Translations under genes and position numbers: made by a program
NCBI GenBank assembly: GCA_947305035.1
Contig: CAMZCV010000091.1
Span: forward strand, 1-5,406
DNA length: 5,406 nt
From: an uncultured Coriobacteriales bacterium
Lineage (GTDB): Bacteria > Actinomycetota > Coriobacteriia > Coriobacteriales > Atopobiaceae
Direction: 5' to 3'
Notes under the pieces: generated by a model
Database searches by the model: none
What the model saw: the letters and a program-made list of their open reading frames with translations, nothing else
What the model was told of the DNA's origin: nothing
Shown: piece after piece, positions 1 to 5,336 of the stretch
How the letters are laid out: the number at the start of each line of letters is the position of its first letter
Numbering within the stretch: position 1 is the stretch's first letter

Positions 1-20
1 CAGCCGCCCGAGGGCGGCTG
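1..20 (-). terminator. GC-rich perfect hairpin, possible terminator or leader hairpin
   Basis: Two 9-base arms (CAGCCGCCC and GGGCGGCTG) are perfectly complementary and separated only by GA, giving a very stable stem-loop. On the plus strand no T-run follows it (CATGTCGTGACC), so a rightward intrinsic terminator is unlikely. For leftward transcription the T-run would lie left of base 1, outside the window. It could therefore end the hydantoinase operon, or sit in the leader of a further leftward gene. The stem is directly visible; its function is inferred. Confidence 0.45.
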
Positions 21-92
21 CATGTCGTGACCTGTTCATGTCATGTTAATCGCCACGGGAGGGCTTACCACAGACCGCCCCGCGTCGGCTTC

Positions 93-122
93 ATTGTACC
101 ATCGCCTGCCCATACGCGGCAA
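93..122 (-). promoter_or_regulatory. Candidate sigma-70-type promoter reading leftward, just past the hydantoinase gene
   Basis: On the minus strand a TTGCCG -35-like hexamer (122-117) is followed after 18 bases by TACAAT (98-93), a five-of-six match to the -10 consensus. TGG directly precedes it, so it also has the TGn extended -10 element. A transcript would start near base 86 and run through about 65 bases without a clear gene into the hairpin at 20-1. It could drive the next gene to the left, with the hairpin in its leader, or a short RNA ending at the hairpin. The motif match is by eye, and such matches also occur by chance. Confidence 0.4.
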
Positions 123-154
123 TGACCCGCAACAGATGCGAGCGTTTTGTCAGG

Positions 155-1519
155 TCAACGTGCGAGGAAGCGGCCCGACCCAGGTTCGGCACAGACGCGC
201 TTTCCGTCATACACCTCGCGCCCGCCCTTGAAGACGCGCGCGATGCGGCCCGAGAGCTCCATGCCCTCGTAGATGCTGTAGTTGATCGCCGACGCGCACT
301 CCCCCATCCCGAGCACGGTGGTGCCGCGCGGGTCGATGAGTACGAGGTCGGCGTCTGCGCCGGCAGCAATGCAGCCCTTGCGCGGCCACATGCCGTAGAA
401 GCGTGCAGCATTTGCCGAGGTCAAATCCACAAACGAGGGCATACTGAGTCCACGCTTCGCAACGCCCTCGCTGAACGCGTAGAGCATGCGCCATTGCACG
501 CCATCAACGCCGTTGGGAATGGACTGGTACGTTGCGCCATCCTTATAGCGCACGTGGTACGGGCAATGGTCGGTGGAGAGGAACTTGAGCTTGCCCGCGA
601 GAATCGCATCCCAGAGCGCCTCCTGGTCGGCTTCCGTCCGCAGCGGCGGCACCATCGTGTAGCGCGCACCCCCGGGACCTGCAAGTTTCTCGGACGTGAA
701 GGCAAGGTAGTGCGGGCAGGTCTCGAGCTCGAACTCCCCGCGTGCCAGCGGCTCGTCGAGCAGCGCGACCGTCTCGGCGCAGGTGGAATGGGCGATGCAC
801 GCACGCACGCCCGTCTCTCCCACCAGCTCGTGCAGCGCCTCGACCTCGCGGAACTCCACGGCATCGGGGCGCGTGGCCGCGAGCAGGCGCATGTCGGCGC
901 TGTCGCCCAGCTCGTCCTCGAGGCATGCCACCAGATCGGCATCCTCCGCGTGGATGAGGAACGTGCGGCGCGGGTCGCCTGCGAGGCGCGAGAAGATCTC
1001 GCGCACGTTATCGAGCGACAGCGTGGTGTTGCCGTACACCGTGAAGAGCTTGTAGTCGCGGATGCCGCACTCGTCCTCGATGAAGGCAAGGTCTTGCAAA
1101 AGATCGCGGTATTGCTCGGAAAGCACGAAGTGGAATGCATAGTCAACGGCGGAGCGCGAGGCGTCGGCCATGCGCCGCGCGATGACAGCGCGCGCATCCT
1201 CCTCGACGGTGGGCTCGCAGAAGTCCATCACGGTGGTGGTGCCTCCTGCAAGGGCGCCGAGCGAGCCGGTCCAGAAGTCGTCGGCGATGGGAATATCGCC
1301 GAAGCCGCCGAAATGGACATGCGGGTCGATGCCGCCGGGTACAAGCCACATGCCCGAGGCATCGATGGGCTCGGCAGGCACGTAGCTCAGGATATCGCAG
1401 CCCTGCCAACCATCATCGACCGAGATGATCTTGCCCGTATCGGTATCGATGGTGACCTCGGCGGGCTTTACGCCTTCGGGCGTGACAACCTGCGCACCTA
1501 CGATTCTGATGCGCCCCAT
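155..1519 (-). CDS. hydA: Hydantoinase/dihydropyrimidinase-type cyclic amidohydrolase
   Basis: This 454-residue protein has the usual length of D-hydantoinases and dihydropyrimidinases. These cytoplasmic amidohydrolase-superfamily enzymes open cyclic amides (hydantoins, dihydropyrimidines) with a two-metal centre. All metal ligands are visible: HVH at residues 67-69 in PGGIDPHVHFG, Lys157 in DYKLFTVY (the lysine that is carboxylated), His190 in HAED, His244 in AHST and Asp317 in STDHCPY. Tyr162 matches the family's catalytic tyrosine. The C-terminal GSGRFLAR is typical of the family, so the gene is complete. The ATG at 1519 is chosen because MGRIRIVGAQVV begins the usual N-terminal strand and a GAGGAGG sits 10 bases upstream (1536-1530). 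The frame stays open further upstream only as a shadow of the neighbouring gene. It overlaps the end of the xanthine dehydrogenase gene by 22 bases, which points to coupled translation. The setting resembles HyuA/YgeZ in purine-degradation clusters. True substrate is unknown; allantoinase is a less likely alternative. Confidence 0.93.
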   Translation of the reverse strand: MGRIRIVGAQVVTPEGVKPAEVTIDTDTGKIISVDDGWQGCDILSYVPAEPIDASGMWLVPGGIDPHVHFGGFGDIPIADDFWTGSLGALAGGTTTVMDFCEPTVEEDARAVIARRMADASRSAVDYAFHFVLSEQYRDLLQDLAFIEDECGIRDYKLFTVYGNTTLSLDNVREIFSRLAGDPRRTFLIHAEDADLVACLEDELGDSADMRLLAATRPDAVEFREVEALHELVGETGVRACIAHSTCAETVALLDEPLARGEFELETCPHYLAFTSEKLAGPGGARYTMVPPLRTEADQEALWDAILAGKLKFLSTDHCPYHVRYKDGATYQSIPNGVDGVQWRMLYAFSEGVAKRGLSMPSFVDLTSANAARFYGMWPRKGCIAAGADADLVLIDPRGTTVLGMGECASAINYSIYEGMELSGRIARVFKGGREVYDGKRVCAEPGSGRFLAR

Positions 1520-4308
1520 GCGAGCACCGCCTCCTCGTTGATCGGCAGCTTGGTGAACGTGCAGCCCAGCGCGTCTCCCACGGCGGCGGCAACAGCGCCC
1601 GCCACGGGAACAAGCCCGCACTCCCCTACGCTCTTGGCACCGAACGGTCCGGTATGCTCCTCGCTCTCGAGGAACTCCACGCGCACGTCGCGCGGCATGT
1701 CGGTGGCGCGGAAGAGATGGCAGTCGCGCATGAAGCGGTTCTTGAGCGCGCCGGACCCATCGGGCTTGAGCTCGAGCCCTTCGGAGAGCGCGTAGCCAAG
1801 GCCCATCTGGATGCCTCCGTGCACCTGGCCCTCGAGCCCCATGGGGTTGAGCACGCGGCCCACGTCGTGCACCGCCGCGTAGACGAGCGGCGTGACGGCA
1901 CCCGTCGAAAGGTCCACTTCCACCTTCACCATATGCGCGCCGGCGCTCGCGGGAACGGCTCGGCTCCCGAAGTTGCCGCCGATGGTGATGTCGCGCTCCA
2001 GCTTGTGGGCGTGTTGGGCAACCTGTTCCATGGTCACCCACTGCTCGGGCACGCCGATTACACCCACGCCGTTGGCGCGGAGCTCCAATGCGCCGGCGTC
2101 GACGCCCATGAGGTCGGAGGCGATGGAGCGGATCTCTGCCGCAACCTTCTCGGCGCACTGGAAAGCTGCCCCACCGCCCACGTAGGTGCCGCGGCTGGCG
2201 AAGATGCCCACGTCATAGCCCGTGAGCTCGGTGTCGGTATGCACGAGCGCGATGTTCTCGAGCGGCATCGTGAGCACCTCGGCCACAATCATCTTCTGCA
2301 CGGTGTTTGACCCGTTGCCCATGTCGCTCATGCCGCTGAACAGCGTGATGGAGCCGTCGAGGTTCATCTTGATGGTGATGCCGCAGGTATCGGGCATGAC
2401 GCCGTACATTGACGAGCCGTGCGGAGCCACCGCGAGCCCCACCCCGATGCGCTTGGTCCCGCCAGCGGCCTGGCTCGCACGCGCCTCGGCCACGGCCTCA
2501 TCCCACCCGAAGAGCTCCTTCGCCCGGGCAAGGCAGTCCTTGGCGCGGAAGTTGCCCAGCTCCTCGCCGCGCTGGTCGATGGTGTCGGGGTCATGCATGT
2601 TCATCTCGTAGAGCACCGCGGGATCGACGCCCGTGCGCCTCGAAACTTGCGCAATAAGTTGCGAGAAAACCCAGAATACCTGTGGAGAACCAAAGCCGCG
2701 CATGGCTCCGGCGTTCTGTCTGTTGGTATACACGGGTATGGCATGGTTGCGCATGTTGGGGCACTTGAACAGCTTGAAGAACTTGCCGCCCGAGGCCCAG
2801 GCAACGCTCATCGTGCCGCCCGAGTGCGCTCCCGCATTGATGTAGACCGTGTAATCCATTGCCGTGAGCAGGCCGTCGTTCGTGAATCCCGCACGCACGT
2901 AGATGGTCTCGGCGTGGCGGGTGGGCCCAGCCTGGATATCCTCGGAGCGCGTATAGACGCACTTCACGGGACGGCCGGTCTTCCGCGACAGCAGCGCTGC
3001 CACAGGCTCCACGCTCATATCGATCTTGCCGCCAAAGCCTCCGCCCAACGCGGGGGCGAGGACACGCACCTTCGCGTAGGGAAGGCTGAAGATCTTGGCG
3101 AGGTTGCGGCGCTTGCCGAACACATCCTGCGAACTCGACCACACCGTGAGCTTGCCATCGGCATCGAACGATGCAATGCAGCCGTGCGTCTCCATAGGCG
3201 CATGGTGGATGGCGGGCACCTCGAAGCGCTCGTCGAGCACGAAGTCGGCAGCGGAGAAGCCCGCATCGAGGTCGCCGAAGGTGTTGTGCACCTCCCAGAG
3301 GATGTTGCCGTTCTCGTTCCAGTCGTGGAGCTTCACGGCATCTGGACGAGCAGCCTCCTCGGCATCGAAATACGCAGGTAGATCCTCGTATTCCACCTTG
3401 ATGAGCTTGAGCGCCGCAGCCGCGATGGCCTCGGTGTCGGCGGCGACGGCTGCAACCTTGTCGCCCACATAGCGCACGCGGCGTTCGAGCACGCGCTCGC
3501 TCTCTAGGATGTCCCAATCCTCGCCATTGCCGTTGAAGCGCACATCAGGCGCATCTTCCCAGGTGATGACTGCGCGGACACCGTGCAGCGCCTCGGCAGC
3601 GGAGGTGTCGATGGAGACGATGTTTGCGTGCGCATGCGTGGAAAGCAGGATCTTGGCGTGGAGCATGCCAGGCAGCTTCATATCGTCCACGTACTGGAGC
3701 TGGCCCGTCACCTTGAGCTTCGCGTCGAACACCGGCGTCGACTTGCCGATGATACCCTCCGAGCTGTTGGGGAAGCTCTCCCCGTGCTCAAACAGTCCTC
3801 GCTGCGCTGCGGAACTGCGCGCGGGAAGAGCTTCCCCACGCTCGGAAAGCATCCTCTTCGCTGCCAGCTGCACCGCCTCGACGATCTTCACGTATCCTGT
3901 GCAGCGGCAAAGGTTGGGTTCCAAAGCAGCGCGGATCTCCTCCTCCGTAGGATTCGGGCACCGATCGAGCAGCGCTTTCACGCTCATGATCATGCCCGGA
4001 GTGCAGAAGCCGCATTGCACGGCTCCCGCATCGATGAACGCCTGCTGGATGGGGTGCAGCGTGCCCGCCTGTGCAAGCCCCTCGATGGTCTCGATATGCT
4101 TGCCCGCGAGGTTGCGCACCATGAGGATGCACGAGTTCTTCGCCTCGCCATCCACGATGACGCGGCACGCGCCGCAGTCGTTGGTGCCGCAGCCGCACTT
4201 GGTGCCCGTGAGGCCCAAGACCTCGCGCAGCACATACAGCAGGTTCCAGTTCTTCTCGTACAGGATGGGATAGGTTTCACCGTTGACGATGAGTTCGGTC
4301 TGCTCCAC
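1498..4308 (-). CDS. xdh: Fused [2Fe-2S]/molybdopterin xanthine dehydrogenase-family hydroxylase (selenium-dependent XDH/XdhD-like)
   Basis: This 936-residue molybdenum hydroxylase is predicted to hydroxylate purines such as xanthine or hypoxanthine, or to run such a reaction in reverse. Residues 1-85 form a plant-ferredoxin-type [2Fe-2S] domain (Cys40, 45, 48, 60). Residues 86-150 form the second [2Fe-2S] domain (Cys99, 102, 134, 136; CGFCTPG and LCRCTGY). After a linker at about 151-190 comes the molybdopterin domain: Gln394, GGGFGGK at 422-428, AMRGFGSPQ at 535-543, DMGNGSNTVQ at 662-671 and GPFGAKSVGE at 887-896, where Glu896 is the expected catalytic base. No FAD domain is present, so electrons must pass to another protein; length and layout resemble E. 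coli XdhD. There is no in-frame TGA, so any selenium would be a bound cofactor, as known for selenium-dependent members, not selenocysteine. The GTG start has GGAGGT 6 bases upstream; the in-frame ATG at 4356 has no such site. First gene of a two-gene operon; exact substrate not determined. Confidence 0.94.
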   Translation of the reverse strand: MEQTELIVNGETYPILYEKNWNLLYVLREVLGLTGTKCGCGTNDCGACRVIVDGEAKNSCILMVRNLAGKHIETIEGLAQAGTLHPIQQAFIDAGAVQCGFCTPGMIMSVKALLDRCPNPTEEEIRAALEPNLCRCTGYVKIVEAVQLAAKRMLSERGEALPARSSAAQRGLFEHGESFPNSSEGIIGKSTPVFDAKLKVTGQLQYVDDMKLPGMLHAKILLSTHAHANIVSIDTSAAEALHGVRAVITWEDAPDVRFNGNGEDWDILESERVLERRVRYVGDKVAAVAADTEAIAAAALKLIKVEYEDLPAYFDAEEAARPDAVKLHDWNENGNILWEVHNTFGDLDAGFSAADFVLDERFEVPAIHHAPMETHGCIASFDADGKLTVWSSSQDVFGKRRNLAKIFSLPYAKVRVLAPALGGGFGGKIDMSVEPVAALLSRKTGRPVKCVYTRSEDIQAGPTRHAETIYVRAGFTNDGLLTAMDYTVYINAGAHSGGTMSVAWASGGKFFKLFKCPNMRNHAIPVYTNRQNAGAMRGFGSPQVFWVFSQLIAQVSRRTGVDPAVLYEMNMHDPDTIDQRGEELGNFRAKDCLARAKELFGWDEAVAEARASQAAGGTKRIGVGLAVAPHGSSMYGVMPDTCGITIKMNLDGSITLFSGMSDMGNGSNTVQKMIVAEVLTMPLENIALVHTDTELTGYDVGIFASRGTYVGGGAAFQCAEKVAAEIRSIASDLMGVDAGALELRANGVGVIGVPEQWVTMEQVAQHAHKLERDITIGGNFGSRAVPASAGAHMVKVEVDLSTGAVTPLVYAAVHDVGRVLNPMGLEGQVHGGIQMGLGYALSEGLELKPDGSGALKNRFMRDCHLFRATDMPRDVRVEFLESEEHTGPFGAKSVGECGLVPVAGAVAAAVGDALGCTFTKLPINEEAVLAWGASES
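1530..1536 (-). promoter_or_regulatory. Ribosome binding site of the hydantoinase gene, inside the upstream gene
   Basis: GAGGAGG on the minus strand (1536-1530) lies 10 bases before the ATG at 1519 and within the last codons of the xanthine dehydrogenase gene. The spacing is slightly long, but this is the only strong site near the start, and it supports ATG 1519 over the long upstream open frame. Ribosomes finishing the first gene would pass directly over it. Confidence 0.6.
3759..3845. repeat. 87-bp inverted-repeat element inside the xanthine dehydrogenase gene
   Basis: The left arm is CCGAGC (3759-3764), four unpaired bases, then GGGGAAGCTCT (3769-3779) and CCC. The right arm mirrors it: GGG, one bulged A, AGAGCTTCCCC (3827-3837), two unpaired bases, then GCTCGG (3840-3845). 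The 11-base core arms are perfect and the outer 6-base arms add to the stem. The spacer is about 40 bases and itself GC-rich. The element is 29 codons long and is read in frame as part of the interdomain linker, around residues 155-183 (it includes AQRGLFEHGESF). Pairing is directly visible; origin as an inserted palindromic mobile element is inference. It may instead be a locally duplicated linker. Confidence 0.7.
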
Positions 4309-4314
4309 AGCAGT

Positions 4315-4320
4315 ACCTCC
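4315..4320 (-). promoter_or_regulatory. Strong ribosome binding site fixing the GTG start of the xanthine dehydrogenase gene
   Basis: GGAGGT on the minus strand (4320-4315) stands exactly 6 bases before the GTG at 4308-4306. The residues after this GTG (EQTELIVNGETY) begin the first strand of the ferredoxin-type fold. The 16 residues added by starting at the ATG at 4356 look like noncoding sequence. Confidence 0.85.
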
Positions 4321-4349
4321 AGCGCGGGCCGACACCCCGCTCGAGCCCA

Positions 4350-4387
4350 GTATCACCCTCTAACGATACAACAAACGGGGCGGTATC
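4350..4387 (-). promoter_or_regulatory. Three alternating GTATC/GATAC half-sites upstream of the hydroxylase operon
   Basis: Read on the plus strand, GTATC (4350-4354), GATAC (4365-4369) and GTATC (4383-4387) alternate in orientation. This makes two overlapping inverted repeats with 10- and 13-base spacers, 42 to 79 bases upstream of the GTG start. Placement and symmetry would suit a dimeric regulator. GATACT on the minus strand overlaps the proximal site and could serve as a weak -10 hexamer, but no good -35 lies at the right distance. Five-base half-sites are short, so chance is a real possibility. Confidence 0.25.
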
Positions 4388-4524
4388 TACCCGAGCAGCT
4401 CCGGCTCTCTCTGCATGATGTACTCCTCGAGCGTGCTGCGGTATGTTCGGCCGCAGTTCATCCCAACACCCGCTGCCTGGCCGACCTTCCGCGCGTTGGT
4501 CGTTTGCACACTCTCACCGCATTT
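4387..4524 (-). other. Short open stretch, possible gene remnant (unrecognised)
   Basis: The minus strand encodes 45 residues from KCGESVQTTNARKV to REPELLG and a TAG stop at 4389-4387, 78 bases upstream of the xanthine dehydrogenase start. The peptide reads like the end of a folded protein: a Cys-Gly near the start, a GVGMNCGR turn, then a charged helix STLEEYIMQREPELLG. The layout is loosely reminiscent of a BFD-type [2Fe-2S] domain but with too few cysteines. There is no convincing start with a ribosome site; the full open frame begins at 4692, overlapping the scaffold gene on the other strand. It may be the 3' remnant of a lost gene, or chance. I do not recognise a family. Confidence 0.2.
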
Positions 4525-4551
4525 CTCTCCCGCGATGCCCTCTCGGTAACG

Positions 4552-4557
4552 TAGAAT
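4552..4557 (+). promoter_or_regulatory. Possible -10 hexamer for the scaffold gene
   Basis: TAGAAT matches five of six positions of the -10 consensus and lies 65 bases upstream of the ATG at 4623. No recognisable -35 hexamer stands 16-18 bases before it, and there is no TGn extension. If used, transcription would begin near 4564 and the leader would include the hairpin at 4583-4598. Confidence 0.25.
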
Positions 4558-4582
4558 TGAAAGAGCGTTATTAGGTACTTGT

Positions 4583-4598
4583 CCGGCTCTCTCGCCGG
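4583..4598 (+). other. Small hairpin in the leader of the scaffold gene
   Basis: CCGGC and GCCGG are complementary around a six-base TCTCTC loop, ending 12 bases before the ribosome binding site (4611-4619). There is no following T-run, so it is not an intrinsic terminator. It could stabilise the transcript or tune translation. The stem is short, only five base pairs. Confidence 0.35.
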
Positions 4599-4622
4599 CT
4601 ATGACAATGAGAGGAGAGGTCC

Positions 4623-5315
4623 ATGCAGTATTCGGTAGAAGTGGAGCACATGTGCCCCATCGCCAAGGGTGCATACCACGGTCCTGCGCCAATTCCCGAG
4701 GAGGGCAAGTGGGTGCAGGCCAAGGAGATCGCCGACATCTCCGGTTACACCCACGGCATCGGCTGGTGCGCGCCTCAGCAGGGCGCCTGCAAGCTGAGCC
4801 TTAACGTCAAGGAAGGCATCATCGAGGAAGCTCTTGTCGAGACCATCGGTTGCTCGGGCATGACCCACTCCGCCGCCATGGCCGCCGAGATCCTCCCCGG
4901 CAAGACCATCCTTGAGGCCCTCAACACCGACCTCGTCTGCGACGCCATCAACGTTGCTATGCGCGAGCTCTTCCTCCAGATCGTCTACGGCCGCACCCAG
5001 ACGGCATTCTCCGAGGACGGCCTGCCCATCGGCGCCGGCCTCGACGACCTCGGCAAGGGCCTGCGCTCCATGGTCGGCACGCTCTACGGCACCAAGGCCA
5101 AGGGCGCCCGCTACCTCGAGCTTGCACAGGGCTATGTCACCCATCTCGCCCTCAACGACAAGAACGAGATCATCGGCTTCGAGTACGTCAACCTGGGCGT
5201 GCTGTGCGACCTCCTCAAGAAGGATGTCGACGCCAAGGAGGCCATGGCAAAGGCAACCGGACGCTATGGCCAGTGGGACAATCCCGCCAAGGTCATCGAC
5301 CCCCGTCACGAGTAA
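4623..5315 (+). CDS. NifU/IscU-like iron-sulfur cluster assembly scaffold-type protein
   Basis: This 230-residue soluble protein has no signal peptide or membrane segment. Residues 54-92 resemble the core of NifU/IscU scaffolds: GACKLSLNVKEGIIEEALVETIGCSGMTHSAAMAAEIL has the same pattern of a cysteine, a short strand pair, then TxGCxxxxxSxxxxxE, giving Cys56 and Cys77. Further cysteines are 11, 49, 106 and 195. The classical third scaffold cysteine is not obvious; Cys106 is a candidate. The chain is longer than IscU (about 130 residues), with an N-terminal extension carrying Cys11 and a C-terminal half (about 125-230) I cannot assign. The ATG at 4623 has GAGGAGAGG just upstream. Codon use is extreme (almost all AAG, ATC, CTC, GCC), unlike the mixed usage of the minus-strand genes, suggesting high expression. 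The next gene starts 21 bases after the stop. Whether it really builds or carries clusters is not established. Confidence 0.88.
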   Translation: MQYSVEVEHMCPIAKGAYHGPAPIPEEGKWVQAKEIADISGYTHGIGWCAPQQGACKLSLNVKEGIIEEALVETIGCSGMTHSAAMAAEILPGKTILEALNTDLVCDAINVAMRELFLQIVYGRTQTAFSEDGLPIGAGLDDLGKGLRSMVGTLYGTKAKGARYLELAQGYVTHLALNDKNEIIGFEYVNLGVLCDLLKKDVDAKEAMAKATGRYGQWDNPAKVIDPRHE

Positions 5316-5336
5316 AGGGAAAGGAGCTGATAGACA

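Larger units (their letters stand above)
4309..4622. other. Intergenic region between two divergent units
   Basis: This 314-base stretch separates the start of the minus-strand xanthine dehydrogenase gene from the plus-strand scaffold gene, so it should hold both promoters. From left to right it contains the GGAGGT site of the hydroxylase, three GTATC/GATAC half-sites (4350-4387), a short minus-strand open stretch ending in a stop at 4387, a TAGAAT hexamer (4552-4557), a small hairpin (4583-4598) and the GAGGAGAGG site of the scaffold gene. I see no strong consensus promoter for either gene and no recognisable riboswitch or RNA gene. Confidence 0.6.

Noticed and set aside
1..154. tRNA or signal-recognition-particle RNA in the left flank
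   Set aside because: I looked for a T-loop motif and the SRP GGAAGGAAGC-type motif on both strands and saw neither; only the promoter-like sequence and the hairpin stand out.
122..1795. Long plus-strand open frame opposite the hydantoinase gene
   Set aside because: Its translation is Arg/Ala/His-rich with no family pattern, and the opposite strand encodes a complete enzyme with all metal ligands. It is an antisense shadow produced by GC-rich codon bias.
1520..2158. Upstream extension of the hydantoinase frame
   Set aside because: The added residues are low-complexity Arg/Gly/Ala sequence, a shadow of the xanthine dehydrogenase gene in another frame. ATG 1519 has a ribosome site and the proper N-terminus.
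2419..3381. Plus-strand open frame opposite the molybdopterin domain
   Set aside because: It lies fully antisense to conserved cofactor motifs, has no recognisable domain and shows arginine/histidine-rich shadow composition.
1498..4308. Selenocysteine codon in the xanthine dehydrogenase gene
   Set aside because: The frame has no internal TGA, and the family's selenium is a bound cofactor rather than an encoded residue.
4309..4356. ATG at 4356 as start of the xanthine dehydrogenase gene
   Set aside because: No ribosome site precedes it and its 16 extra residues do not fit the fold; GTG 4308 has a perfectly placed GGAGGT.
3509..4554. Overlapping plus-strand open frames opposite the iron-sulfur domain
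   Set aside because: Both are antisense to the cysteine motifs of the [2Fe-2S] domains and run into the intergenic region without a ribosome site or family pattern.
4400..4593. Repeated 12-mer TCCGGCTCTCTC at 4400-4411 and 4582-4593
   Set aside because: It is short and low in complexity, with no matching flanks or placement suggesting a shared function; most likely chance.
4599..5309. Minus-strand open frame covering the whole scaffold-type gene
   Set aside because: The strong C-ending codon bias of the real gene removes stop codons from the opposite strand. The antisense product is a repetitive Leu/Gly/Asp/Val-rich shadow.
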